A DNA stretch of 64,000 bases from Lepidurus packardi (taxonomy: Eukaryota > Arthropoda > Branchiopoda > Notostraca > Triopsidae). The notes beneath the pieces are model-generated. The model did no database searches. It saw only the letters and a list, made by a program, of their open reading frames with translations, and was not told the origin of the DNA. Every line of letters begins with the position of its first letter. The stretch's first letter is position 1. Made by a program: the position numbers and the translations under genes. Shown here piece after piece: positions 24,401 through 37,654 of the stretch. The DNA lies in contig JAKZAN010000001.1 of assembly GCA_023053545.1 (NCBI GenBank), positions 1,756,565-1,820,564 on the forward strand, read 5' to 3'.

Positions 24401-25855
24401 TCCCGCATCCGTCGACGTTGCTGTGCATTAATTAAGCTCGCCATGATCCATGTTCCGTCTGTACCTTTGCGAAAGAAATCTGAGCGCAACGGAAATTTCT
24501 TTCCTTTTTTTACTATTATTATTATAATACATATATACGTTTTTCAAAGTAGAGTTGGTTCACACTCAACTCAACGCTGGCCCACGTTCGATTACAGACC
24601 GTGACCTCATGACCTCGTGCCCAAACAGTGGATTTCTTGTTGCGTGGCCAGTTCTTTCTGAAAAAGCTGTTAACTTTCGTTCTTGGAATAACGACGTAAA
24701 ATACATTTACAACTTGCAACAAGAGTTGCTTGGCACTTGGGGACGCGAAACTCCGCACCGCTTAATTAAAACGCCCACAACTCGCAAGACTTGTAAGAAC
24801 GACCCCCGACTTGTGTAACAAAACGAGACTTTGGAGCGACTCAGCTTCCACTTATAAACATGTCACACACCTCGAGTTCCATACTAAGATTACCTTTTTT
24901 TTTTTCGTTCCCCGCCCTTTATTTCCTGTAAGTTCCTGTAAGTTGGACAAGTTTTCTTACATCTGGACGGAAACTTTATAGTCATCGTCTTAACCCTGCA
25001 TGTTCATCATCATGTCGTCCTAATGAACCGAGAAAAATGTCCGTTGTCAGAGCTCTTACTCCAGCAAACTCTTGCCATTAGTTCCCATCAAGTCTTAAAA
25101 ACGCCTAAAAAAAACAAAAATCTAGAAGGGAAGACTTTGTATGTCGAAACAGCCTCACAAACCACGGTTTGCCTCATTACGTCGCTCCCAAAGTCTCCAA
25201 ATAGGCTCTTACGCGGAAAATGTTTGGCCCCTTGCCGTAGGATCACTGTTTAAAAGAAAGACAGGATACCTGCAATAGTGAAATTATGCCGAGAAGCGAA
25301 TAAAATGTAAGGCGGAAAAATGCCAAAAAGAGCAGCACCTTTTAGTGACCTACACATTTGAAAACTTTCAATTGAAGAAGACACACACACAAATGCCGAC
25401 CGGGGTTCCAGGTGACTTAAAAGGACCATCGCTTGTCAGAGTCTGGACTTATTGCGCATCAATTGTTGCACTTTATGTGGTAAAAAAAAAAAAATGAAAT
25501 AAAAAAAAAAAAAAAGTTGAAATAAAAAGCTCTTGGCTCTCCGTCGCTTGACTTAAACGTTAGAAACCATGGAAAATCAGACGGGATAGACATGACCGCC
25601 GACAAGAAACGATAGCCCACAAGAGCAAAACCACATTACTTAAAGCTAAATTTGGGTGTTATAGCAACCGAAACCTCTTGCTACCGTGCCAGGATTTGCT
25701 CATTTCGCAACCGCGTCCGAAAAAACATGCGAGCTCCGACTCGTTTAAATCACCGACCTGCTCTCTAATTTGGTTCCTCTCCGGCACATTCCCCAACTCT
25801 TTTCGGCTTGCAAAGAAATTGCTTTTCGCTTTTCGCAATGCTCGCTGAATTACAA
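21430..25855. other. Non-coding DNA, no supported gene
   Basis: Frames are short (up to 116 codons, 24139-24489 minus) without bounded splice sites. 23690-24050 is AT-rich with ACTAGTTAATA duplications near 23829-23875. A-runs interrupted by GAAATAAAA lie at 25480-25525. Confidence 0.4.
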
Positions 25856-25929
25856 ACTTTAATGTCTCTTTGTACGTTCCTAGATGGCTGTTAAACCCAA
25901 TACGCCGCGCCTTGGACTGCCGAAAAAGA

Positions 25930-26300
25930 AGATGTGGCTACGCCTAAATCCATGGACAACAATGAAATCTACCGATGGAACTTCCCCTTTAGTGCGCTAT
26001 TTTCGAACAAATCTTGAACGTGGCTACGCCTAAACCTATGGACAACAATGAAATCTACAGATGAAACTTCCCCTTTAGTGCGCTATTTTCGAACAAATCT
26101 TGAACGTAGCTACGCCTAAACCTATGGACAACAATGAAATCTACAGATAGAACTTCCCCTTTAGTGCGATATTTTCGAACAAATCTTTACCATGGCTACG
26201 CCTAAACCTATGGACAACAATGAAACCTACAGTCCAACCAGCTGATGGAACTTTAGTGCGCTCTTTTCAAACAAAATCTTGAATGCGGCTGAATCTGTAG
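25930..26300. repeat. Tandem repeat, 86-bp period, four copies plus decayed ends
   Basis: The landmark GGCTACGCCTAAA (AGCTACGCC in copy three) starts at 25936, 26022, 26108 and 26194, a constant 86 bp. Units include TATGGACAACAATGAAATCT and CTTTAGTGCGCTATTTTCGA. Degenerate copies continue to about 26390. Confidence 0.95.
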
Positions 26301-26569
26301 ACAAAAAATGAAATTTACAGGCCAATCCGAGGACGGAACTTGCAACTTCGAGTGCGTTCTTTTCGAACAAATCTTTCGAAAATCTTACAATCCCACCAAT
26401 ATTTCGAATACGAATTCCAGTTGGAAAACCCCAGAAGAAAGAAATTGATGCCAGCACTAATGAGGAGAAAGAGTGTTGGGCGAGAAGATGAACGTGTCGT
26501 AGGGATTAAGGGTCGCAGTGTTTTGATGAGTGCCGAGATGATAATCAAGGGAAGATCGCATTACAGCGG

Positions 26570-27640
26570 GTTGTAGAACAAGTTCGTGAGGTGCCCAGTG
26601 AATCCAGCGAAAATTTTCCGCAAAGAAAAGCAAGCTCTTGGGAGCTTGGGCAGCCTCCAGAAAAGATTGGATTAAGTTTGGCTGGGTAGGGTTATGGGAG
26701 CATGTTTTCGTGACAAGAAACGAGATGCTGTGTGTCTGTGTCTGGTGTTCTACATTCCGTGTTTCAGTACCGTCAAGGGAAATTCCTCGACTACCCCCGG
26801 AACCATCCACATCCCAACGGCGAGCTACGAAATAAAACTTACTCCTGGGGAAGATGCCCTAATTTAGAATGCAATCCAAGTGTGCTTCCAAACTTGCCAG
26901 TGCTGCAACACAGAAATGAGCGTTGTTTCCACCGGCGGTTTGTATAGCTTCTCGTTCCAATTTTTTTTTCCGGAGCCAAGTCTCTATCATGGCATAATGC
27001 AAGGCAATGTGCAAACGAAGCTCCTGGCCTTAGAGCCGCATATAACAGCTTTTATCTACTTTGATATAGGCAAACCATGTCCCGGGAGCATGCAAACGAG
27101 TGTAGGAGGCTCAAACTCCACCTTAATAAACGTGGGCCGTGCCCAGTTCTAACCTGGAATGAGTTTTCCATAACAGAATTGTTTATTCTTGCATGACCTT
27201 AAAAAAGTCTGGGAATAATATTCCGTTTTTGCCATTTGCGCCCTGCCCAAAAGCGACCCATGGGTACTGTCATAGAGTATGCAGTTTAATATATGAACAA
27301 GAAGGAACCTAAGGGGACTTTTAACTTCCTCAACAACGTTTTCATGGGCTTTTGGGGGGGTCAAACTTGTTCTCAAAGTTATCCATTCTTGGGCCAAGAC
27401 TCAATTACTCTAGTTTCTTCTATAACTCTCTTAACCAAGCATCCACCCTTCGTTTTACTTCCTTTAGCAAAGTTGAGCGCCCAGCCCGTAAAACTCGCAT
27501 GCGTTTCTCATAGGGGTCTAAGAGTTAATTAGTCCGAGAAGGATTTTAGCATACAAATTACAGTTTCCTTACAGTCCCTCGCAGTTCGTTTTACGTTTCA
27601 TGCGGCCCCAACTGTCAATCAAAAATTCGAGCCTTCTGAA
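26570..27640. other. Mixed DNA with only weak exon-like fragments
   Basis: A 60-bp minus-strand segment (26843-26902) is flanked by a very good acceptor (TTTCTGTGTTGCAG) and donor (GGA then GTAAGT), but it has only 19 codons. Longer frames (to 117 codons) lack splice support. Confidence 0.25.
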
Positions 27641-27650
27641 CACCATGCGC

Positions 27651-28035
27651 ACTAAAACTCGGGGCTCGACACTATAAGAATATAGAGAACCTAATCAAAC
27701 CATCTAATACCTTCTCATCAACCGCTTCTTTTGGGCGATTAACTCCAAAATTTTCCTCGTATGAGAACAAAACTAAACTAAAACTAGAACTCGGAGCTCG
27801 ACATTATAACAATATAGAGAACCTAATCAAACCATCTAATTCCTTCTAATCAACCGCTTCTTTTGGCCGATTTAACTCCAAAATTTTACTCTTATGATAA
27901 CAAAACTAAAACTCGGGATCGACACTATAAGAATATATAGAACGTAATCAAACGACCTAATACCTTCTCATCAACCGCTTCTTTTGGGCGATTAACTCCA
28001 AAATTTTCCTCTTATGAGAACCAAACTGCTCGTAC
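27651..28035. repeat. Tandem repeat, 122-132-bp period, three copies
   Basis: TCGGGGCTCG-type words at 27659, 27791 and 27913 mark units containing AATCAAACCATCTAATACCT, CATCAACCGCTTCTTTTGG and CTCCAAAATTTTCCTC. The copies differ by substitutions and small deletions. Confidence 0.9.
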
Positions 28036-28039
28036 CATA

Positions 28040-30380
28040 GCAACAAAATTGTCTAATTTTACCTCAAGTTTAAACCACTTCCCTTCAAGTTTCTCCGTTC
28101 AGTTCAAATGAAACCTAAAATTGCTTAGTGAGTTAAATGTTACAATTCCCAGATGTTCAAGTGTAAGCTTTTCGAAGTTTGTAGCGTTTCAGGATCAGGT
28201 TGACAGCTTTAGTAGAGCAAAAAACTGATCGAAATGCTTGAGAGACGGTTCTGGGGCCGTTATACAGCAGCAAAAAAGCTCGAGTCGTCACATTTTTTGC
28301 GGTGATTTGGAAAGCGGACGAATGGGACGCGAGAACGGGATGCTGCAGGGACTGCGGGGACTGCGGGAACGGTGAAGAGAATCGCGGGAACGGTGGCGGT
28401 TGAACCCGGGCATTTTTTGCTCAGGCCGAAACCTGTCCACGCTTGACATTTCGCCAATTTGCAAAAATCGGGAGACATAGTTAGGAAGGGCGGCCATGTT
28501 GGGTTACGCAAAGCTGAGCCCGGATAGGTTGACCTGCAATTCAAACACTCTTTTTTGCTCTGCAGCCAAAAAAACGGCAAGAAATTCGCCAACAATTTTG
28601 CAAACCTTGTTGGTCAAATTGGGGTTCACCACACAAACCTCATGTTTTTCGCCATGTATTGTCGCCTGTCAATCTTTAGTCGCTTTCCGTCTGTCCAAGT
28701 CATCTTATGTATCCCCCCAAAGTTGCTTCATATTGTGTGTACTTTTTCAAATTGTGTGTAATGAATTCAAAGTGTGCAATACCAATAGAAAGTTTCAAGT
28801 TCAATACACAGTGTTGGTGATACCAATAAAGTGATAATAAAGTTAAAGTGATACCAATAATAAAAGCTAAATGTGTTCAATGAATGAGTGTTGTGTTGTT
28901 TTGTGTATGAAATGCCTCAAGAGTTGCTTTAGGAAATATGAGTGTGGCTTGTGTGGAATTTGTCATCTTTAACGGAAATTGGCTGTTAAACTACGGTAAT
29001 GAGCTTCTTTTGAGCTAAACCGCTCGTAAGTGAACAAGTCTTAAACCCATCTTTTTGCACTCCCAGGGAAAGAGATAAAGTCAAAGAAAATTGGGACCTG
29101 CTTAGTGTGGGTTTCGGTTAAACATAAAATAAAACAAGAAAACGTTTTCGCATGACTTTCGACTTGAAAAAAAATCGAAACTGCTTGGTTTTTGGGATAG
29201 TACTCAAGTCGAGGTCGACAGTGCAGAAACGGGTAAGCTGGTAATCTGGTAATTAGGAAAGAAAACGCCAGTATGACTCCCTCTTAGATCTCACTACTTC
29301 TCAACTGCTTCTGGTCACGCAGCTCATATAGCTCATATAATAACAACCCAGCCGAAAGCGGAAACTCTTACCCACTTCTGGGGTTTTCCACAGAAAGTCT
29401 CCAAGGTCTACTAAAACTCATTCGTAATTAATCAACGCTCCAAAGACTAACTCACAATCACTCCAAAGGAAAATCCTTAAATACAATAAGAAATGGAATC
29501 GACCTCGTTCTTAAATCCAATCTTCGCTTAATTGACCCATTTCACACCATCAATCCTTTTTGCCCATCTTCAGGAAACCAAGTCGTACATACAAAGTAGA
29601 TTAAGAACGCTGTCTTATTCAAGGCACGGGGACCAGGTTTAAAGCCCCGTTTAACATTAACTGCGCGACCGGGTTTGAATTCAAATCGCTGAATAAAGAC
29701 TAACCAACTCAAAACCTTGCGCCTAATATCGTCATCCTATCCTGTAACTAGTTCAATCCCATACATGGTGAGTCTGAATCTAAATTGCCACATACTTCCT
29801 CCGTGGCAGAACGTAAACTCTCAAATCATTCCAATCTGAAACTTGAACGCTCCCCAGTTCTTTATAAACTGTTCATTTCGGATCCAACTCATGGCACAAT
29901 TTCAACTTTGTTTTCCACGAATATAGAAGAATATTCTTCCTATATTTTCCTATACTTAACCATACATTTCCGAGCTTTAAAAAAGGGACGGCACATAGAA
30001 AGGCCAGAAAAGAAGGGCAAATAGCCTGATCTTCAGGAAAAGGGAGTTAAAGAGCCAGAGCCTAGGCCAGAACCCTTTTGCTCCTCAACCCTTCTACTCG
30101 CAGACTGACCTCGACGACTGCGCTAGTGGCGCCATTCATGCAAAAACGAGCGAGGCCTACAACGAAAAAGCTTTTCCCACTCAAAAGGGGGGGTTGCATG
30201 CGACCTGGCAAACCCAAGGAGCCGTAAAAACTCTGGCCCCAGCACACCACACTCAGCTATGCACAGCTAAAAGAAAAGTGGAGCCGTTCCCAGCTATCGC
30301 TCGCTATCGCTTACCACAACACACACACACACATACACATTTTACCTTCATATCTTGGCGTTTGAGCTCTGGCGTCGTAT
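28040..30380. other. No supported gene
   Basis: 28250-28500 is locally GC-rich; its 111-codon minus frame includes near-repeats of GGGACTGCGGG, which looks like simple sequence. 28740-28870 repeats GTGATACCAATAA. The remainder is unstructured. A CA run lies at 30318-30332. Confidence 0.35.
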
Positions 30381-30823
30381 AGCTACACGCTGGGCAGAGG
30401 CAACACAGAATAGAACGGGGCACGGGAAAATTCATTGTCGCCATGGACAGGCGGCGACTGTGGACTCATCCCTTGTTTGTCCTGGGTTGACAACACGGTT
30501 AACACTGACAGTTCTTGGCGTCGCCGTTTGGACAATTCCTTCCCGCTAAAGCAGGGGGTAAACTTTGGTTTAATGTTTTCATGTGATGGTTACTTTTCGC
30601 CCCTTGCACCGCCACATGACAAACAACCCCTCCACCCGCGTAAACAATCCAAGCGGAAGTTGGGTCCAGGGTATGTTTCTTTTTTTGCTTTTGGACATGG
30701 GACAGTCTGAAAAAGAACTGCTGTATTGGCGAGGTGCAGCACCGCAGCAGCAGTAGCAATAAGAGGAACCCATCCACGTCCGGAATTATACCGTTGGCGC
30801 GAATCCTGACGCTTCTCTTTTAG

Positions 30824-31012
30824 CTGCAGCCATGTCCTCCCCAAGCCACCCTTGCGTTGCCCCCTCACCCACCATCGCACTCCTCTCTTCTTCGCTTTAT
30901 ATCGAAAAGGGACATAAAAATGCTGTATACCGCGGGACAACTAACGCCATATACTGAAGCCCCACGACCCAAACGGGAGGGACTCAACTTTTACGTTACG
31001 TTTCCCGTATAG
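30824..31012 (+). CDS. Weak candidate terminal exon
   Basis: The acceptor GACGCTTCTCTTTTAG opens 62 codons in phase 0 to a TAG. The frame is Pro-rich at first (LQPCPPQATLALPPHPPSHS) and then charged (FISKRDIKMLYTAGQL). A second frame from an ATG at 30832 is also open for 41 codons. The minus strand is open here too, so the region is ambiguous. Frames of this length after an acceptor are expected several times by chance in the window. Confidence 0.18.
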   Translation: MQPCPPQATLALPPHPPSHSSLLRFISKRDIKMLYTAGQLTPYTEAPRPKREGLNFYVTFPV

Positions 31013-32230
31013 AGGAACGGGGGTGGATGGTTCGATGTAATACCCTTCTTCTTCTTGCTTTCGCACTCTTTCCAGTCATTTACCGCCCGTGGGAACTGCT
31101 CTTCTTCTTTCCGTCGACTACGCTGAGGGAGGAGACATTTTTGAATTTCGCTCGAGTATCGATAAAACTGTGCCAGAGTAAAGGCCCGTTTTAGGGCCCC
31201 TTGCGCTCACCCAGCGGGAAATGAGGACCACGTCAACTCAAATTGCGTACTATAGGGGCTAATACTGCAGCACTGCGAGTTGGGAGCGACGAGAAAATGG
31301 AAGAGAGAAAAGAGAGGGGGATGATTCCAGCTGCAATAAAAGATGCGGGCCCAAAGGTGTATTTGCTCTGGGAATAGAGAGGAAATTATGAGCGGGCTTC
31401 AAAATAAGGAGGTGGAGGAGAGGGTGGGAATGCGTCAAAGCTTCTTCTACCACATTCCCACCAAGAACCCAAGATTGCGTTAGCAGCATCCCCCCCACCC
31501 CTAAATTTTTACGTTCGGTTTTCGGGGGGTTTATAATGAAGGGCAGGCCGGGAACGACGGAGGAGAAGCCGGCGAGGGACAAGAAAGCCAATTCGTCCAG
31601 TGCAAATGGCGCTAGGACCAGTCAGCCATGGCAAGGGGCAAACGCTTAGCCCATTTTATAACCTTTGGGTAAAGAAGGAGAGACTCGCCCCACTCCACGC
31701 CACCGACCGCTTCTAATGGCTTGCTCGGGTGGGAGGAAACGGCGCGCTGACGAATCAGCGCTCGGGAAAGGCGGAACCGACTTGCGCTGTAGCCCTCGTC
31801 TGGAAACTCCAGACAAGAGGCAGAACGGGTGGGGAAACGCACTAGGATTTCTGCCAGACTCCGCCTCTCCCTGTTATTTATGCTGTCTGCAGTGGACAAC
31901 AGTGAAAAATGTAGACTCCTTTCGCTTCATTAGGAAAAAGGGAGCCACACAATTCCACTGACGTAGAGGAGCCCAGGGAATATAAACTTGCGCTGGAGCT
32001 GACATCACACATGACATCAAGACAGCTCCAGCACATGCAATCAAAGAAAGTTTGGGTCTAAGGAAAGTGCGCGAGGAGTTTAGTCCCCGGCTTTCAGAGG
32101 GCCGCCAGGAGAGACCCAAGTTAATTAAGGAGAAAAGCGAGAGCAAGGCATAAAACGTAGGCGAAAACCCAATAAGCTCAGGCCTGATGACTCTACAATC
32201 GTTTTGCGACCGTGTGGCATGCAACAAATG
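31013..32230. other. GC-richer stretch with overlapping open frames
   Basis: Minus frames 31259-31591, 31612-31899 and 31874-32227 (95-117 codons) and a plus frame 31665-31961 overlap. The block contains more CpG than its flanks and could include promoter sequence. No consensus splice pairs frame any of these as exons. Confidence 0.25.
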
Positions 32231-32234
32231 AAGT

Positions 32235-35200
32235 TTGAAAACGACTCGGGGTCCCTCATTAGCACTAAAACCCAGAACCTATAAGCACAGAAGCTTATGG
32301 TAAGTTCGCATGCAGCCAGCTCTGACGCGATTCCTTGTTTCGAGGCGAAAACCGTCCTTAACCTGAGTTAAGGGCAATTTCTACTGCGTCGCCACCAGAC
32401 GCCAAACGTTAATCTTCCATCAGTCTGATAACACTTTAGGCCGATCAGAGCAATTGACCAATTACACTCGCGGACTCTTCTCTTGAGGGGAACCAAATAA
32501 AAAAAAGAACGAAAGGCAACTCCAATAATGAGTTTTTTGTCTTGACTTAATCGCTCCTGTCCTGGAGCTGATAAGAAGAACAACAAGAAATAAAAGGCGA
32601 CGTTACGACCCAAAACATGTGCGATAAGTGGGCATAGACGGAACTAATGGTATACTAAACCAAACATTGACAAAATAGCGACAGCTTTAGCACTTGGCCT
32701 TTTTGGCAAAGATTTTCATTCGCTTTTTCGACAAGACAGTTGACATTTTTGGTCTGGTTACACAGCCCCCACACCCTCCTTCTTTAACGCTCTTTGCTGA
32801 ATTACATATAAATTTCTATCTCATTTATAATCTATTTTTGACCTTTTGAAGCATTTTTGGTCAAAAAAAAGCTTCCCAAGGTATTATTGATCCATGCCTT
32901 GAACTCCCACGCGGTTCTTTTGTTGACGCTATCTCGGAAACAAAACAATCAGAGACAATGCGAAATGGGCCGAAGAAAGAAAAAGGGACTGAGATATACA
33001 GAGCCATCACGCCCAGTTTGCGATTCGCTAATTAACGTCGTGCAAGGAATGACGGGCACGGAAAAGCACGCTCAGCCAGGTCCCAAATCTGCTGGCAAAT
33101 TCATTTCTTCCGGCAAAGTGAAGTCGACCATTGTCTTGTCTATATTGTCTTTCAAAGTCCCAAAAGCGTCTTAAACATTGGTGCAAAAGACTCTCAACGA
33201 CAGTTACCCAAAAGATTTCGCCATGACTATAAAAAAACAGTTTCCAAGCTTGCCAAGCGTTTGCAAAAATAACAAAAAAAAACTCTTTTTAGACGAGTTT
33301 TTAGCTCTCCGCTTTTCACTTCGTTGTGCACAAAGTGATCCCAAAACAAGAGAGATCCCGGCAAATAGAATCGTAATGCGCGAGTTACCAGGCTGAAATG
33401 TCAAGCCATGAGGGGCGTCGAGGGAAATCAAAATCCTCCTGGGATGCTGCGACAAAGTCCAAACTTCTTGGAGGATTTTACGAGCATAAGTTTTCAGGGG
33501 GAAAGATCGGGTCATATAAATCTCCATTTCTAGTTCCCGACTCCAAAATGGTAACTTGGATAATAAAAGGACTTGAACTTGGGCGGAATATTTACAAACT
33601 TTTCCGTTTTATCTTTAGTAAATGAAGACTATTGAAATGAAGGATCTTGGGAGATTATTAAGTTATTTTAGCGCGTTACTAATGATAAGCAACTGATTCT
33701 TGGGCGCGCGCACTTGCTCGAGTAATTAAACGCTTCCTTTTGTTAAAAAAAAGGGAAAATGATGTCAGCATTTCATGGAGCTCACACACTCGCAGCTCTG
33801 AATACAAAATTAGCAGGGTTCTTTTTTCCCAAGGGGTGCGTGTGTGGGCTTCACCGCGCCAAGATGCATTGATTTGCATTCCCGAATGTTCCAAGCCAAA
33901 TTTTCTTTTTTTCTTCGATGCGGTGGTGTAACATAAACGCAAGCGTCTCGATTGTACCCAGTCGTGCGCTTGTCTTAAACGTAATCGACTCTCTCTGGGA
34001 CGTATATAATGTGTATAATGTGCTGGACTTACAATTCTCCTGGAACATGTTTAGCACCTCAGGACTCGAGCAATTCCCCCTGTGTTGGCCAGGCCCATCC
34101 AAATCTTGCCAAATCCTCCCCAGCAACTTTTCAGGGTGCGAAATGATGCCTTGACAAAACCCACCACCAACACTTGGCGAAAGTCTTCCATCCCGTTGAT
34201 CTCCTTTTCATTTCTTAATTCATTTTTTTCTGGTTTTTCGTATTTTTCCATGTTTTTCATGTTTTTTTCATTTTTTTTATTCCGTTATGGAAAGCTGCAT
34301 CTTGGAGACCACCAGCATCCACTTTCACCTGCGAAAAAAAAAGCAGAAAAAAAAGTTAGTAATGGTTTTTCATCCAGGCTATTGTTAATATTCTGCAAGG
34401 GGCGTGGCACCACGTTCTCCTTTGCACATGAAAATTACTCGCACACAAAATAAGACCGCCAAAGCCCCCTCTCATCACCGTATAAGCTTTGGCCGTAATT
34501 TTGCCCAAGTATAGAAAAACCGAATAGTTTTGGTCCCATGCTTTCAAACACTCGACTCATGCCCCCTGTGCATTTTTTCCGAAGCGCCTCACCAAATTCC
34601 AACTAAAATAAAAAACGAAGGTACAATTAAGCAGAAAGAAAGAAATGAGAAGGAGGGAACACAAGGAGGGAGAACATCTTTATACGTAATGGATGCGGAT
34701 GGCGGTGGGAAGAGTTCCCGCGCACTTTAATGAAGAGGTAAGAACGCTTTCTGACAGACTTGGGACCAACAACGGCCTCCAAACCCTCCAATACTAACCA
34801 GAAGAAGACACACACGCACTAAGTGGAGATCGTTTTCGCTTGGCTTGGGCCCAGCTTCTTGACTATTCCGAAAATAGCCCCCCCACCACCCCCAACTTCA
34901 TACACACACAGCTAGTCATACATTTTTCCGAGTTTTCAAACGTCTCGAACTACTTAGGAACTACTTCACTTTAACACCCACACTAATTAGGGGAAAATAT
35001 GCACTTAAGAAACTAAGCCCCACAGCTTGATCTGATCCAAAAAGATGTGTCACCCCATGTGCTTGGCTGGACACACCCTTCACGACTGAAGCTGGGCATC
35101 AAGACTCGAGTTAGAATGATAGCCCTACGAAAAAGTTAAAACTTTCCGAGACTTTGTGAAAAGGTTCCGCCATTCCGAAAAAGTTCGCTGTAACACCCGC

Positions 35201-35695
35201 GCAATAATTCATCGGGAGCCCCCCTCTTCCTTCTTCTTTTTGGCTATAGAGCAACACTGAAATAAAGACTTGCGACTGGGGATCCAGTCCAACTTATAGG
35301 GCGAAAAGAAAAGCCGTTTGGCCATTGCATAGAAAATTGGATACCGTCACATAATACTATACTACCGTTCTCCTCTTTCCCCTAAGCTTTTCGGCTTTTG
35401 CCAATTTTTTTTCTTATCACTCTTAACCTTGTCTGGCCCCTATAACCACCCCTTTTCCGAACGTGGAAACTTCCCAGGTTCACAGTATCAAAAAATTGCC
35501 AATTTTAAGTCGCCGCCCCTTTTGATCCCACCCCAAGATTGGGGCCTTTTTCGCCATTTTCGCCTAGGCCCAACCCCGATGCTGAATTCTAACACCCCAC
35601 AGCATTGGTTTATCCCCCAATCTGTTTCGCTTCTCCCCACCCTGGAGCGAAATGAATCTCTTTTTTTGGGAATTTATTTTGTGACAATTTTGGCC
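32235..35695. other. No supported gene
   Basis: Frames up to 123 codons exist on both strands without splice support. T-rich tracts at 34205-34280 repeat TTTTTC-type words. Confidence 0.35.
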
Positions 35696-35719
35696 CAGAA
35701 AAAATAAAAAATTTGGCCA

Positions 35720-35937
35720 AATTCCAAGCTTTTCCCGATTAGAACGGATTGGATGAGCTAAAAAAAAGGGATGAAAAAATAAAAAATGTGTCCAAACTCC
35801 AAGCTTTTCCCGATCAGAACGGATTGGATGAGCTAGAAAAAAGGGATGAAAAAAATAAAAAATGTAATAAAAAATGTGTCCAAATTTCAAGCTTTTCCCG
35901 ATCAGAACGGCTTGGATGAGCTAAAAAACGGGAAAGG
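35720..35937. repeat. Tandem repeat, 74-88-bp units, three copies
   Basis: Units centred on AAGCTTTTCCCGATCAGAAC followed by GGATTGGATGAGCTA start near 35725, 35799 and 35887. The third is spaced further by an inserted AATGTAATAAAA. One plus-strand frame (35846-36163, 105 codons) begins in the last unit and runs into unique sequence. In the repeat it reads KFQAFPDQNGLDELK and later GLLEIERGPQELHKLV. It is probably a chance frame. Confidence 0.85.
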
Positions 35938-36782
35938 CGGAAAAGAAGAGGTACACGCTATAAAATTGCCATCAAAATCTGCGACAATTGAGCTCGACAG
36001 TCATAGGCAGAATATTGGGCTATTGGAAATAGAACGAGGTCCCCAAGAGCTTCATAAATTAGTCGCAAGTCATAACACGTTACCTAGGATTTGCCATAAA
36101 GACCAAGCGACAAAGTTAACAACAAGCAGCAAAAAAAAAAGAACCTGTGGCGACCTAGGCTAGCCCAAAGAAATAGACAAAATCAAGAGCTCGCTCACAG
36201 TTCTTGTCGTTGCATACTTTTAATTTAGTGGCTCATAAAACTCGTCGACTCCACTGCTTTACTTTTCCCCTTTTTTCACATCCTGGGTGCTTTTTTTTAC
36301 TCCCGTCACAACTTCGAAACTCCATCCGAAACCTCCAGCAGGAAAAAAACTCTTCACCGAAAAGTTTACTGGAGGTTCCAAGACTCATCCGAGTGGAAAT
36401 GGCTCAATTAACATACTGTTATGTTCCGAAAAACTCTCCCTCATTACGGACAACCAACACGGGCTAATTGTTTCTAAAGTATTTTCTTTTTGATTTTGGG
36501 GGGTAGGCCCCCCACATCCATGCGTGTCCAACGTTAATGCGACACAGTGGACATAGTTTGCCTAACAATTCGCACCCCCAAATCAAGGCCTTAATGCTAA
36601 CCTCAACACAGTTAAATCTCGCTTGAAAGTTGAAAAAACTTGAAACAAAAATGAACCCAAAAAGAAGCCAAGGACTTTGGGAGTTCGTTAAGCATTAAAA
36701 AACTTCCTAGTTAGGAGTTTGAAATAAAGTGCTGTAAAAGTTGGGAAACTTTGACTTTCTTTACTTTGTGTGTGTTTTACAG

Positions 36783-37061
36783 GCTCAATTTCCATGCAAA
36801 TCCAAACGAGCCTGGCCCTGGAACGTTTGGCAAGGCAGTTTTTCATGTTATTATTGCGTATTTTGGCCAAGTCCCTATAAAACTCGGCTCGCGAACGATG
36901 ACTTGATCACGCTATATACATTCAACACTCTTATCCGATTGCACCTGGCCTGCGTTGCGATAATTAGAAGATGGCAAAGTTGGACTTTTTGGCGTTTTTT
37001 TTTCCAGTTTCTTTATTTTGAAGCCATGCGCTGGAACATAAAACGCTGCAAAGTTCTCTCT
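36783..37061 (+). CDS. Candidate internal exon, 93 codons, strong splice sites
   Basis: A long pyrimidine-rich acceptor (ACTTTGTGTGTGTTTTACAG) ends at 36782. Then 93 codons stay open in phase 0 to a donor (CTCTCT followed by GTAAGCG) at 37062. The peptide is rich in aromatic and Cys residues: AQFPCKSKRAWPWNVWQGSF then SCYYCVFWPSPYKTR, with a hydrophobic LHLACVAIIRRWQSW segment. Beyond the donor the frame continues 25 more codons to a stop at 37139, so a terminal exon is also possible. The minus strand is open across the same DNA (36912-37313, 133 codons), and only one strand is likely to be real. No family recognised. Confidence 0.3.
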
Positions 37062-37654
37062 GTAAGCGTAATAACGTTCTCCGCTTATGGAGGCAAAGTA
37101 ACAATGTTTGCCTGTTGCAAGATGCATGGGCAACGATAAACCCGGTGTTGCATCTGGAAACATTGTCTGGCGCAAAAAAGTTTTTAAGAGCAAACATAGT
37201 TTGCTTATACGATCCGCCGCACCGTCAGTCCTATGATCATAACCAAGCAAGCCCCGGCAGTAAGCGCACAACTTGGGCCGCGAAGAAAACAAGACCTCCC
37301 GAAAAACGAGCAACTAACTACGCGTAGAGCCCTCCAACAAAGTCATAAGCCAAGCAGACCATCATCTTATCCTGTTACAACTCCCTGCTTGCCCATTATT
37401 GCTCCATCAACTCTGCAGCACACAGCACACAATGTCAGCGCTTTAATATCTCTCTTTTCCTTTTTTTTTTTTATATTATCGGTGCAAGCGTTCTTGACTT
37501 GAAAAAGAAGAAAAAAGTCCAGCGCTATAAAAGATTGCTTTTGCGTCAAGACTCCCCCCTTTTAATAGACTTGGGATCCTTCGTGAGCCCCAGCCCAAAG
37601 ATATGAGCGTATGTATAACAAAGTTACTTTGTTTACACTGTATAATCAAGGCTC

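Noticed and set aside
26843-26902. Minus-strand 60-bp segment with very strong acceptor and donor
   Set aside because: Only 19 codons, no partner exon found in phase; kept as a note only.
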